A DNA stretch of 64,000 bases from Sweltsa coloradensis (lineage: Eukaryota; Arthropoda; Insecta; Plecoptera; Chloroperlidae): contig JAMZAV010000006.1 of the NCBI GenBank assembly GCA_024449915.1, positions 1,426,001 to 1,490,000 on the forward strand, given 5' to 3'. Below are positions 12,729 through 26,078 of this stretch, piece after piece. The first letter of the stretch is position 1; the number at the start of each line of letters is the position of its first letter. The notes beneath the pieces were generated by a model. That model was not told where the DNA came from. It saw nothing but the letters and a program-made list of their open reading frames with translations, and did not search any database. The position numbers were made by a program, and so were the translations under genes.

Positions 12729-14343
12729 TCAATAACGTATATTTCACGGTACTGTTTATTCTAGCTAGGACAAAGACATTATGCTAATTAAAAAATTTTG
12801 ATAATGTTTTGACCTTTTTGAAAATATGACGACTATGGAAATAAAAATGGGAAACATAAAAATGAGTGAAATAGTTGTAAACACATTTTAACTTAGTAGT
12901 ATTAAAAATAACTTTGTTTACCATTGGTCTTACGAACTATTCCACTGGGGCTTGCAACGAAGTATATTTTCTGCCCCCCCCCCCCCAGATTAATATCCCA
13001 CCGTACTCGTGTTCTTTTCTGCTCCATTAAATCTTTTGCCTCGTTCTATTGAACACGACTTGATTTGTTAATTAACAAGTGGAGAATGTTTGCGTACTAC
13101 AAGCTTCGACCAGACCATGAACTTTCCGTCTTGTCTTGTAATAAATAGTTTCATGGACAGCTGGCGAAGCATGGCTTCCTCACAGTCACGGAGCTTCGAA
13201 TTCATGAAACTGTCTTCGTTCGGTGTTTTTAGTTTTTACCTAGCCTAACCAGCTAAGCCATCCCCTATTTTCGAAAAAGCAATTAAACCGACGCACATGA
13301 ATGCAAGATCCTATAGATAAACTCAACAACGTTGATAATTTAACTTCTTGTATATAGTTTTGATAGCCCAAGTTTTTCTAATGGGAACTTTTATCTGTGG
13401 ACTATTGCGTTTAATGGTTGTCGTTGACACGGATTCTTGATGCCCCTTTTCGTTTTTTACGTTTAATTCGTTTAAGTAAACAGGAATTTAATTACAGGGT
13501 TTTATTGTCTTGAGTTTTCCGAACCATTTAAAGTACGATGCCGTCACTTGCTATAAAACCTAGTGCAGCGTGATCACGTTGCACGTGTTTACTTCACAGG
13601 TTTTCTGTTTAATGCAAATATACCAATTATATTTAGTTGTTGGTTATATACAGTACACGACAACATTGTTAAATAAATCATCAACAGGCCAAACAACTAT
13701 ATAGAAATGCACATGCTTAGAATGGGTGTTTTTAGTTATTCCCGATATGTTTTATATATGTGTTTATTTTATATTTTTATTAATCTTAAACGGGTCAACT
13801 GATTATCAGATATAACGAGAACATATCTGGAGTGACTTGCGTGCGCCAATTTCTGGCATGCGAGTCAAATCAAATACCACTAAAGAAACATTGTTACAAT
13901 AATGAAATTAATTAATTAATACGAAGGACAAGTCACATGTAAATAGGACATAAACAATTCAAATTTGTAGGAGTATTAAATCGTAGCCATGAAATCTATC
14001 AAAAAGTTAAAATTTGGACTGTTATGAAGTTGACGTGGTCGCGTCTTATTGGTTCCTGTAAATGTACATGGTTTAGTTTTTTTATGTCCCATAATAGACA
14101 ACCTGTAACTTGTCCTACATTTCTACTATATTTTTGTTTTGTTTCATTGTGGCGAAAGAGTATAGCTGGTAGCCTAATTTACTCATATTCGTATTGAAAT
14201 TAATATTTTTGTCAAAGTGGTAAATGCCTTTTTGAGGTGGACTTATACACAGTTTACACACTATACAGTGTAAATGTGAAACAAGTCCCATTAAAAATAC
14301 AAAACAATGTATATTAACATTTCGTGTTTTTTTTTACATACAG
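12729..14343. other. Gene-free stretch with small inverted repeat
   Basis: A poly-C run lies at about 12975-12987. A short inverted repeat at 13149-13211 pairs AGTTTCATG with CATGAAACT and GCGAAGC with GCTTCGAA. The rest is AT-rich without coding signal. Confidence 0.45.
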
Positions 14344-14413
14344 TCCGGATCCCAACCCCCAACCCTCGTCTAGTGATCAGTATCACTCCTCGCGATCACC
14401 CTCGTGCACGTGA
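14344..14413 (+). CDS. Candidate 3'-terminal coding exon of an unidentified gene
   Basis: A long T tract followed by ACATACAG makes a good splice acceptor ending at 14343. If one base is used to complete a split codon, the following frame reads PDPNPQPSSSDQYHSSRSPSCT and stops at TGA (14411-14413). The segment is clearly GC-richer than its flanks, and a longer GC-rich stretch continues to about 14560 as possible 3' UTR. ATTAAA (14732) and AATAAA (14805) could serve as poly(A) signals. I do not recognise the peptide. The other two frames also stop within 95 bases, so the frame choice is an inference. The element could instead be noncoding. Confidence 0.3.
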
Positions 14414-14830
14414 ACGACTGCCGTAACCTCCACCCACTCTGGATGTCACTCGTCCGCCGTCTCTCACCTCCAGCACATCAATCACGTGACGCCCACGAGG
14501 TCAGGGGTCGACGATGTGAATGTCGGGCTTGCATTCCATCACTAATTGTGTGTACTGTTAGATCGCGCAATTCTCGGCGCTTCATATGATATCATGTGCA
14601 AGTTCATTGGACGAGCGTACGCATCCATTCAACTGCACTTCCTCGTTGAGTTTCTGTTATTGACTTTTTTTGTATTGAATCTGTTAAGATGTGCTTGCCC
14701 CTCTCATGTTGACTATAACTTTGTATTTATTATTAAATTATAATGTTTAATCAGTGTTTCAGTTGTGTTTGGTTTAGTAAGTCCATGAGTTTAAAGAAAC
14801 ACTCAATAAACATTATATTTCCGGGTCAAA
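14414..14830 (+). other. Possible 3' UTR with poly(A) signals
   Basis: GC-rich until about 14560, then AT-rich. It contains ATTAAA at 14732-14737 and AATAAA at 14805-14810. It would be the 3' UTR of the candidate exon at 14344, if that exon is real. Confidence 0.25.
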
Positions 14831-15758
14831 TAGCTAACGAACTAACACCATTATATTACTATAGTTTTCCAACATAAAATCTATTATGTGCCAGAAGGTT
14901 GGCAGACCAGAGCACAACGTGCTGACTGCCAAACTAATAATAATAGATAAATGATAATGATGATGATAAAGGGAATTACTTCTTGCAATCGCCTTTTGAC
15001 CGAAGATATCTTTGAGAAACTCTAAACAAGGCTAGCTGTTGGTCGGAATTCGTTACCCCCGAAATCGGGGCCTCGTATGAGAATGGTTATATTTATATCG
15101 CGTTTTGATATTTATGTGATTTTGGAACAACCAAGAGACCATTCGTGGAGGAAGATGGGTAGGGCAGGCCTTTTTAGTTGACCCAGTTTCAAAAGCTGTA
15201 TTTGGGCTGATGTAGAATGTAGAGATTCAGTTTTGTTGTTATTACTAACATTTTTTTTTTTGCTGGTTAAATACTAGCTGCAAATACAACGTATTGAATA
15301 ATTTTGTTTTAATTTAATACTTAACTCACACAATATTAAATTGCGAAGGGGGTGGGGGGGCGCTTAATGAAATATGGAAACCTGCATGTAATAAACTCAC
15401 TATTGTCACCAATGATTGTCACTATATATTTCGCTGTTTCACTTTTTATTGTGAACTGTTTTACTTTAAATTTAAATTTAATTTAAAATTCTGTTCATTG
15501 TATTCGTCATTACTACTTCCAAGGTCAGAATGAAATGAAAGTATTGTTTCCAGTTCGTTGAGATTGACGTGGAGTAATCATGTTGTTTCTACAGTACGCT
15601 GGAGAAAAACACATTGTATTTATAAATGGGGCCTAGGGTGAAGAGTGTAATGCAAATGCGTTTGTTTCTACTGTACCCTTGGTCTTAGGAGTGAATAGTT
15701 TTCTGAAACACATAATGCGCATTATTCACAGTCATGGGCAGCTCTCTGTGAGCGAATT

Positions 15759-16266
15759 ACCATACTGCTAACTAGCTATAATGTAACCTTTCAGAACGTT
15801 TCATTGAGAATGAGAGTCTATCTAAACTAGAGAACAGGCAGAGATTAGTCAAGGTATAAATGAACTACTACCCCTCACCACCGCAGAGCCCAGCCTAGAC
15901 TGACCGCACCCGAGCAGCGGGCCAATAGGTCGAAACACAGGTAGAAAGATGAACACTTGTTGCCGAATAATAACAAAATTACACACACGTATCTGCAATA
16001 GTAAAATCACATACCATACTGCTAACTAGCTATAATGTAACCTTTCAGAACGTTTCATTGAGAATGAGAGTCTATCTAAACTAGAGAACAGGCAGAGATT
16101 AGTCAAGGTATAAATGAACTACTACCCCTCACCACCGCAGAGCCCAGCCCAGACTGACCGCACCCGAGCAGCGGGCCAATAGGTCGAAACACAGGTAGAA
16201 AGATGAACACTTGTTGCCGAATAATAACAAAATTACACACACGTATCTGCAATAGTAAAATCACAT
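15759..16266 (+). repeat. Near-perfect 254-bp tandem duplication
   Basis: 15759-16012 and 16013-16266 are head-to-tail copies that differ at about one base (CCCAGCCTAGAC against CCCAGCCCAGAC). Such identity means either a very recent duplication or an assembly artefact. Part of the unit (GGCAGAGATTAGTC and neighbours) recurs in inverted form near 16470-16510. Confidence 0.95.
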
Positions 16267-17837
16267 TATCATGTGTCAAAGTACAATTTTGGATAAGGAG
16301 TCACTAATGAACTCCTCCATTGAAAATTGTCACGTGGCATTTATGGAGCAAGAGATATTATGATATGATGATATGAAACTCCCGGAGCCCAGACGTTGTC
16401 CATTGGTTTTATTCGCCGTTGCTCGAAGTGGAGAGGAGTGGGGGTAATTGCGGGGAAATATTTCTCCCTACTTGGACTAATCTTTGCCTGTCCTTCAGTT
16501 TAGAGGTTCAGCCTTGACATTGACAGTGGGACTAGATGGGCACCACTCATGTCACTTAACTTAAAACCACTTTTCAAGATCTTTATAGACTTAGGTAATG
16601 GAATTGAATACCTGCGCTACTTTGTGTATGTAAAAAATTAAATGTAAATATACCCTTTTTGTGGGAAAGGTTTATGAAAAGTTTCGTATGTCAAAATGGT
16701 GTGCAGTGTTGAGTTGAGAAGAATTCTGACTGAATTAGGTGTTACTTGGCTTAGTTTATTGTTTAAATACGCGTCTCAAAGATTTGCAAAGAAACTAACT
16801 GTGTGTGGTTGCTTTACTCCAGCAATTAACAAGAATAACACTTTGTGGTGGGTTCGTTTAACAAATTATTTTTTAAACTATTCGAATTCATTACTTTTTG
16901 TATTTTTTCACTTTTAATTACTTCTTTATTTCGTCGTAACTCTTTAGATTTGACTTTTTACTATTTCTTTTTGACTTTCCTATTCCCTCTTTCTTATTGC
17001 ATTCAACAAACTAATTGTTTTGGCAAATTACTTTGCGCACACACTTATATAATGTTTTCAAATACATACATCGGTCAAGTCTCTGGAACTGATGATTTAT
17101 TTTATTTTTTTAAATGGAGTGAATTCGTTTAAAGAATGGTACATTGCCGTTGGTATCAAAGTTAAAACTTGTATGCCTGGTTGCAACGCGGCTATAAAAT
17201 ATATAAATAAAATAAATAAACCAATGACTTAAATGAACATAGCCTGATAATACCACCATGCAAATCATTTTATTTAGACTAAAACAAATTCAACCGGAAT
17301 ACTCTGGTCTAGTCTAGTTTGTAAATTGAGTCACGCGGCACTTAATTTGAAAATTACCACTCGAGATGATGTCAAAAATAAGTAGTCAGAAGAAAACGGC
17401 TGCAAGAAAATCGAAAAACAAGATATATTAATTATAAACAAACATTAAATGCATAGTTAACCTCTCTCCCGTGGTTAATGTAACATGCATAAAGAACTTC
17501 CATTTCACCCTTTACCTTTATTTTTATAATGCACCGCCAATTAACTATATTACCTATTGTGAACCATTAGTTTATCGTCCGATCCATTATTATGGAAATG
17601 ATCTTGTAACAATGAGTCGTTAATACGCCTGCATTCACAGTTCACAGACGACTTTATGTTCGCTCCATTCTTTTGACAATTATTTCGCCAGCGTTTTGGC
17701 CGATGGTCGAAAGATACGAATTTAGGAATTTCACTTGTGTCGCCTTTAATAGGTATATTTAACGAGCGTCTGTCTAACACATTAAAACACTTGGAGGTGA
17801 TAAATATACGGTAGGCAGACACTTTATTTATCTCTGA
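16267..17837. other. Gene-free stretch
   Basis: No coding exon was recognised. The short open frames at 16696-17132 are T-rich and hydrophobic by composition only. Confidence 0.45.
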
Positions 17838-18196
17838 GATAATTAAATAATGCACTAAACAAGATCGTCTCGTTGCATCATCGCGTCTACGAACAACAAG
17901 TGTCGAGGCTGCGTGGAGCAATCTAGAGTGTGGCCAAGGAAAGTTGTACAAATACCAAGGTCTCTTTAATCAGTCTCAAAGTCAAGAAGTCGCATTGGCC
18001 ACCAAATCCGCTATGTGATAATTAAATAATGCACTAAACAAAGATCGTCTCCTTGCATCATCACGTCTACGAATCAACAAGTGTCGCGGCTGCGTGGAGC
18101 AATCTAGAGTGTGGCCAAGGAAAGTTGTACAAAAACCAAGGTCTCTACGATCACTCTCAAAGTCAGGTAGTCGCATGTGCCACCAAATCCGCCATT
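17838..18196 (+). repeat. 179-bp tandem duplication
   Basis: 17838-18016 and 18017-18196 are direct copies at an offset of 179 bp with several substitutions and small indels. They are older than the 254-bp duplication. Shared blocks include GATAATTAAATAATGCACTA and GTGTGGCCAAGGAAAGTTGT. Open frames on both strands here are by-products of the repeat. Confidence 0.9.
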
Positions 18197-21100
18197 ATCG
18201 TGCCCCTCCCAAGAACGTTATTGGGAAGAACATAATTTATAAGTAGAATGTTAATCAAGGATAAATGACAGTCGTAGACCTTCCAAGGTCATTGAATCTC
18301 CTAGCGGAGTTTCGGCGAACCTCACCAAAACGCTATCTCAGTTAAGAAATTCACGGACCTTAAGATTTGTCAAGTACTTTATTTTCCTTTCGTCTTTACC
18401 GTTCGTACCAACCAACAAACACTCGCTATTCTACCAATTTCAGTAATATAGAGACATAAATGGAAAATAATGGATTCGTGTAATACATAAAAAGTATTTA
18501 TTAATTAGATCGTGAGCTTCTATGTCGGCTACATAACTTTTCTCCCATTTGAAGTTCAACAGTTTTCAAGCTCCGAGACGAATGCAGTGGTTTTCAGGTT
18601 TTAAAATCACGGTGTGTGCCCAAATTTTAATTTAAAACTATATAAAGGTTTTTCCTAAAGGTCATACGCAAGTTTGTAATTAAAATTCGTGGTCCCAAAT
18701 TTTAATTAGATACGTCTCTCATGCTTAAGTTATAAAATTATCACACATTTTCACTTCTATGACACGTTTTAGGGCAGTTAGGCCTGTAACATAACAAGGA
18801 CTATTATTTTATGTGAGAAATTGTATTCTATCTCAACCAGATGCTGTCAAAACTTACACGTCAACCCCATGGTGCAATGAGATGATCTAAAATTAAATGT
18901 AACACTGATTTAATTACATTCATAAGCTACATCACACCTAACACATTTGACACGATACCTCTTATACCTGCACTTACCACTTACCTGCAACTGCAATCAT
19001 TCGTGATTTATTTGTGAATTTTCCAATTTTTAATTTGACTTTATATCTGTCACTGATGTTCGGGGGTAAATCTTATTTTAGATACCATATACCATACCAT
19101 ATTTTAGATACCTTATCGGCAGAAAAATTGAGTTTTGTTCCTGAAATTTGAATTTGTATGTCATTTCTTTCATTGAATTTTGAATAAATGATTGAATGAA
19201 TGAATGAATGAATGAATGAATGAATGAATTAATTAATTAGTGAAAAATCCGGGACTTTCCGAAATTTGACCCCCGAAAACACACACAATTTTTTGGCCAC
19301 AATTTGATTTTGATTATGTTCTAAAAATCCTTCAAATCATAAAATGTTGTTTTTCACTATATCAAAACACACAAACCATTGATATACCTGTATAGCTTTT
19401 TGAAAAAAAGTTATAAATATAAATAAAACACTGCCCTTTTTCATATTTAAGCCTAATAAGTAATAATGTTCTTCTGTAAGTTTCTTCGATTCTCTGCCAC
19501 ACTTGTTACGGGTTGGGTTTGTATTTTCCAATGTAGGCTTCAAAACCTATCGCGATGATTAGTCCAATATGTCATCGTACGCGTTTAGATAAGAATGTTG
19601 TTGGATATATCAACCTTGCAATGTAATAAAGTATTCAACCCTTCAGGACATACCTCGTAAACTGGCTATGTTTATCTAGGAGTCACACTTGCACCTGTTA
19701 ATGTTCACAGCTTGAGACGGGAATTATTGTGTCAAACTGATCTCGCTTCTACCGCTGTTTACGAGATGTGTCATGGGTGGCTCTATCTCCTGTGAATGTT
19801 GTATAATAATGTTCTTCGATAGGTCTATTAGATTTTCAAATGTCTTTGTCTGGTCACGTGTAAAAACTTCGTTCGCTGGGTAGGCCTGTAAAAAACAACT
19901 GGCCGGAAGTTATAAGTGACCTGTTTAAACAAGATACGAGTTTTTGGAGATTATCTAATTTAAATATAGTGTTTGTCTTTTTGACCGGTATATTAGTCTT
20001 AGCCAAGGTAGAATGTGTTTGTTGTCGTTTGGTCTATCGCAATACTCGCAAACAGTATAATCAAATAATTCAATAAATTTAGAACGTAACGTGAGTCAAT
20101 CGGTGGTAAGACGGAAACCATACAAATATTTGAGGGGGCGAAGATTATTAAATAATGTTTTTGGTTACCCTAGGTCTGGTGTGGGGGAAAGGGTGGGGGA
20201 TAGGCTACTATCCCCCCTTAAAGTTTGAAATTCATGACCCGGCACCTCCACCATTACAGTATGCGAGACCAAGATCAAGTACACTGCGAAATAGTTTATG
20301 TTTGTATTTTTATTTCAAACTTTTGTTTTATAAAGTGGCTTCTCCCTCTTTTTGGTACTCCCGAGCCTGTGCTTGATGTATTATATACATTGCGTTGCTG
20401 ATTAATGTTATTCATCATTCGTATGGAACCTAAAGGTAATATATTGTATTGATTCTTTACAAATAATAAGGGTAGAACGAAGAATTATTATTTTTTAAAT
20501 CTGAATGGATACGTTTTACAAATTGCGCGTACTCTTTAGTTACTGCAGGCTTTGTGGTTTTAGTTTTTTTTTTACGTTTTTTCCCCTTGATTTACTTCTG
20601 TCCGCGGCAGTATACATAGTAGGTTTGCTGGTTTTAACACCCAACAGATGATAACCCCGTATTGATAGAACTTGCTCACATTGCTAGTAACAGCAATTTG
20701 TAGAATATAAAACACGGCATAACCTGTTGACAACGTGCAGCTTCGTAACTAATTGGTGGGGCTGACTAACATTAGTTACTGATCCTGAGTATGATGTTAT
20801 GTCAAGTAATTAATAATGATACAAGTACCGATATGTAAAGTATAGAAACTGAGTTTCTAATCAATCATGTCAAAGTGAATAGATAGACCTTCGCTTATAG
20901 ATGCTTCGTACTTAGCAATACGATTTTATTGATTGATTTTCCGTGTCAGTTGGTGTATTGGTAAAATATGTCTAGGTTTGTATATTTATGTTTCCGACGA
21001 TACTGCAGAATTCTCTGAATCACTTTTCCGATAATGTGATTGTGCAATTTGGTGCTGTTTTTATATAAACACTGCCTAATAATACCCAATGTCATATGCC

Positions 21101-24100
21101 ATATGTATACGACAGCATTGCACAGTAACTGTTGTGTATATGTACAATGTCTGTAAATTGGTTTTTGATCTTTGTGTAGTATTTTTTTATGTTTTGGATG
21201 CCCCTGTTCTTTACACGAATAAGGCGGAATCTGGCTATTTATGCTGAAATTAGTTGCTTTTGATTATTTGTTTCAAAATGCACCATTTTGCAGATTTTCT
21301 CTAAATTTAGTTTTATTAGCAAAAATGCTATTCGAATTTTAATTTTGCAACGGTTTTTAACTTTACTAAACTTTTTCAGGGAAATAAAATGTATGTTTAA
21401 AGCACTACTGAACTAAAAGGTTAATGGACTTTTGATGTTTAATTGCTATAAATGTGAAAATGTAATGGTAACTTTCCGGAACTTAATACATAATATATAT
21501 TACTATTCGTAGAGGTATGGTTACACACAGAGCACATTTCTCAATCTCACTGGGGGGCAAACCTCCTTTGTCAGTCACAACAACAATGCACATGCATGCG
21601 ATGCGGGTACGTACGCGTACCTACGCTAAAAGCACCTTACACAGTGTGGATTACTGCAATGGTCGCCCGGTCATATGATGGTCATAAACCATCGAGGCTG
21701 TAAAGTTTAACTGCGTGCACTTGCCGCGCTGACCAAGGGTTAATTGCACCCCTCGTGATGGGAAAGCTGTAAAGGCAAGCAGGGCTCACCGGGTGGTCAT
21801 GTCCATATAGTTTACGAGTTTGTCGACTGCGCAATGCATCTCTTCTGCACTTGTATTTTGTGCATTTCATTGTTTTATTTTATTGATCGTATATTTTCGT
21901 CTTGATTTATTTAGTCAAATTGTTGAGATTAATGTTGAAATTGTTTGTTTGAGTTTTTATTTGTTTTTATGTAGACATTATAAACAACTTAATCTTAATG
22001 TGATGATCGTTGAATCGAAAGTTACGTAACTATGTTCGTGGTTTCAGCAACAGATCGCAGCACTAGCGTCTCAGGACTAATATACGTGCTACGAATGATA
22101 AGATTGTCGCTGCGATCTATTCGCGACAAAACTAATTACCCAAAATTGCCAAATTTTGGTTGTATGCCAAGAGTTTAAATTTTTAACAGTCAGTGATTTA
22201 CCACTTTCTGTTTCAAAATTTCGGGTTTTTATCAATTCATGAGTAAATATTAGAGAACATTGTTAGATATACAAACTCGACATTTTAAACACCTTATTCC
22301 TGAAAATTTTCTTTAAATTTCAAATTTTTGTATACTTTCGGACCGGAATATTTTATCCCCCCGCCCCCTCAGAAATTATCATGCATTGTGAGCACCTACT
22401 TACATATGATTCTGATGCGAGCATTAAAATATATTATTCCTTCATCCTCGTTTTAATCAACTCTTCGTTCTCTTAGTTATGTGCGATACTCTCTCGGAGT
22501 TTTTTCTCAGCTCATAATTCTCAAAATTTGCACTTATAACATGACCTGTAAATTTTTCATCAATTAAATTGTAAGTAATTAAACCTTACGAAAAACCATG
22601 GACGACTTTGTAATATTTTTATAATTAATCTTTACATTAAAGTTAAGTGTGAGTGGTTATTTTATAAAATATTTTATGTTACATAATCGTTTTATTATTT
22701 TGAACATAATTAGGTACTTCATTCTCACTTTACATGTAAAGCTAATTAGTAAACTCTATAATATCTCATTTAATTTGATAATGTAAGAATAAATGAGTTT
22801 ATTTTTTTAATTTCAACTGAAATCTCATAAAAACACACAAATTTTCCACGTAGAATATTTTGTATAAACTTAACTACACCCGATTAAGACGTACATTTCA
22901 AGGAGTAGAGAAATTAGCAGGATATCGTCGTGGATCTTATACCTACCAGGCGAGCGAGCTGCCGAGGTCGAAACGGATTAGCCGAACCAATTAATTAATT
23001 CGTATTTGAAACGCTAGAGAATCGAGTTCACCGCACTGCAGGGTCACTAACCGTTCGATCGGTTCCGATCAAGCTGTCAAGAACGTTTGCCTTGCCTAAT
23101 AAACTTTAAATTATGCATTTATAAAAGCAAACATTAGCCCAATGACAGCTGGTGTTTTATATAGTTAGCACGCATAAATTACGGCCACTATCCACTTACT
23201 AGATGGTATGATGAGGGCTTGGCATTCCGTGCAGATACAGCGTTTACTACGCGGCGTGCATCCGCTTACCTTAGCCTCTAGGTTAGGAGCTATAGACTCG
23301 CCGGCAGAAACATAAGGGTGAGCTCTTGAATCCCAATCAAGCAATTTATGTTAGATGTGTGCTATTTTATTAGCTACCTTACAGCACGTATCCGTACCTT
23401 GAGATCCAACATTATTCTAAATATTTACCAAGTCCTCTTACTCTCATATACACATATTTCTTATAAAAGAACCATTATGTATTATTATATTTATTTATTA
23501 TTTATTAGAAGGAAAAGAAATGAAGGAAGACCAAGAGAAAAGTGGGGAAGACTGGTCGAAAGAGACGTTGAAGAGTAAGGTGAGTCGTGAGACCGAGTGA
23601 CAAAAGTAAAACTGTGGGAAATAGACAGGAAAGAGAGCGGAAATGAATTTAAAATTATTATCATATTTATTGTCCCGAAATTCAATTTTTGAGAAGGTTG
23701 GCATAAAAGAGCAAACACAATAAAATACAAAAAGGATAAAATAGCCTCAAACACGAGGTGTCTGCCAGCCTCTGCAGAATATATTGTGAGAAGAAACATA
23801 TTAAGCTAATATAAAATATGAAAGTGATTAATTAATATATATTAACCATTAAATTGTAGCAATATCCAACTTTGCATCATAATTGTTACTAACCAATGTA
23901 TATCTTGGACATTCCCCCACTAATGCCCTCACACTTACTCATAGTCAACTGAAATGGGACGAGTTATAGAGGCCAATCCGCGGCCATAAGTAAATCAATG
24001 GTACACAACATAAACCTCGTTTGATCAAATATAACTCGGTTGCAAATATCTGTTTATCCTATGCCCATAACGCCGGTTAATAGTCAAATATGTGTCCCAG

Positions 24101-25360
24101 GTGCCTCAATAGTAACTACCTAACTTGATCTATAAACTCATCTTGATACGTGATCACATTCGCTTGTAGAAAGCCACATGGTACACATGCCCATATAGGC
24201 GTGTGACTAAGGAAAATGTTATGTACTCATGCCCTATAAAATATCCCACCCATTCCTCCCATCAAAACAAATATTTTTTTTATTTTTTTATGTGATAAAC
24301 TGAACGACGCAAGATGTTACTAAACGATTCCTGTATGCATTACTCTTTCTTAATTTCCTCATTCAATTATATCATCGTGTGTCCCTTTATTTTATTGAAT
24401 CGATCTTTGATATTAACGGTAACACCACATAGGGCTACATAGCACATCTACCCCTACATTAAAAAAGTTTTATATTTACAATATCCATCTTTCCATTCAG
24501 TCAGAGGGGGAATTGAAATTATGTAGAAGACCAAGCCAACCCTGTCGACACATACATCATCGACGAGCGAACAATGACCAACAATGCAGATACTGATGTT
24601 TTAAATGTGATACACGGCTCAATGTATTCCCACATTCTAATGGAAACCTCCAAATCGGATGTGTTCCCCTCTTGTTGAGTCCAGCCCACGTGAATGGGAG
24701 CGTTTGCTCGCCCAATTAGCACGTAGCTTGCTCTAGCGTGATTGCTTTGTTTCATGTCCTGTGACGCTGCACGCATGTATTACGCAAGCGACACGCCCAC
24801 CCTAAACTGTTTTAAATGTACTTCTTTACGGGGGCCGGAATTGAAATCGATTGACTAATGTTTCGTGTTTAGCCAGGCGATAAATCGAAAATTTGATGAA
24901 TTCATGGGTAAAATCATCATATGCAGGTGTCAGAGTTCCCGCGGGGGGATTTATTCGGCCGCGTCGCCACAAATTGGACCTTCGGTTGTTATACGTTCGA
25001 TTTCCATCACGATTGTGTCGGTATAAGCTTCTGTTTTAAACCTGTATTGCTATCACACATGGAATCGACAAAATGGATTGTGATGTAAAACCAACTTTTT
25101 TGTACAGTTTTATTCATTTTTTCCAAAAGGTATTTGCTCCGAAACACAACTCCCCCACCTCCCCCATTCAGACTTTTGTTTTATGTATGTTAATTCATGA
25201 TTACTCCATTATGTTTATGCCATTATTATTAAGTAGTCCCAGCGATTCTTCCTGCTTACTATACAGAAGGTCTAGTCTGCTCAATTTTACTCCCGGTCCG
25301 AACAGCTGTTGATTATTAATTTCAGCAACGGGGGGACACAATGCAATGTAGTGTCCTGGC
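18197..25360. other. Long gene-free stretch with simple repeats
   Basis: About 7 kb without a recognisable exon. It contains an (AATG)n tract at 19194-19228, a motif ACCCGGCACCTCCACCA at 20237-20253 that recurs elsewhere, and CG-containing simple sequence near 21600. A GC-balanced patch at 24500-24800 does not resemble any protein I know. Confidence 0.4.
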
Positions 25361-25415
25361 CCCCACTGACAATCATATTTATATACTATAGCTGAGTGCG
25401 TAGACAGTAAATACC
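25361..25415 (+). repeat. Retroposon tail motif (CCCACTGA...CTGAGTGCGTAGAC)
   Basis: A CCCACTGAcAATCA block followed by GCTGAGTGCGTAGACAGTAA matches similar sequence at about 36330-36380, 61667-61710 and (minus strand) 57750-57780. I infer a shared 3' domain of a SINE family. Upstream heads differ or are decayed. Confidence 0.5.
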
Positions 25416-25604
25416 TATTTCTATTTTATTTTTAATAACCATATTGTAGTCACTATGGGATCGAACAATCGACATGCTTATAAAAACGAAAGAGTGAAAA
25501 ACCACTCATTTCGACTTGATTCATTTTTACTATTTTGATCGAGATGGTGCATAATCAACTTCAATTAAGTTGTTTTTCGCTCTTTTATTTTGGAGAGTCT
25601 GTAA

Positions 25605-25676
25605 TTTATATTTATTTTTATTTATTTATTTAACGTCTATCCTATTCAGTTACAAAAACTGATTTACTAAGGAGGA
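25605..25676 (-). repeat. Retroposon 3' tail with (TAAA)n
   Basis: On the minus strand the sequence runs CCTCCTTAGTAAATCAGTTT, then an AGGATAGACG block, then ends in a TAAATAAATA tract. The same tail appears at 31021-31080 (+) and 54068-54160 (-). A fixed terminus followed by a variable short-unit tail is typical of a LINE or SINE 3' end. Confidence 0.7.
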
Positions 25677-26078
25677 CAACACACAACAATTATTACGATC
25701 AGCTCAGAAATGGGTGGGATATTGAGTAGCAATTTGGTACAATGTGGGTGTCAAATTATACTTAGCTTATTTAAAAAAAAATGAATTGTATTTATTATTA
25801 ATTTTAGTGGTAAAGGTCTTTATTTTATAATTATTCTGCATTGAGTATATTAAACAATGCACAAACTTCGTCATACGTTTGTTATATTTAGTCGGTGCTT
25901 TCCTGCAGTAAGGGTAAAGCCAAGGCCTCCAGTGATGCTCATCACTGGTGGTCTTAGTCCATCTTCATGTGCCGCTCACTCTCACATCACGCATGCGCCA
26001 AATCAACAAGACCACTCAACAACACCTGTGAAACAAAATCAACATAACAGTGAAAATTAATGATGACCTCGCACAATA

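Noticed and set aside
17550..17951. 133-codon minus-strand frame
   Set aside because: Its start lies in the 179-bp tandem duplication. The product has no recognisable motif.
24519..24776. 85-codon minus-strand frame in a GC-balanced patch
   Set aside because: No splice sites or known motifs. It could be conserved noncoding DNA, but nothing in the sequence alone shows it.
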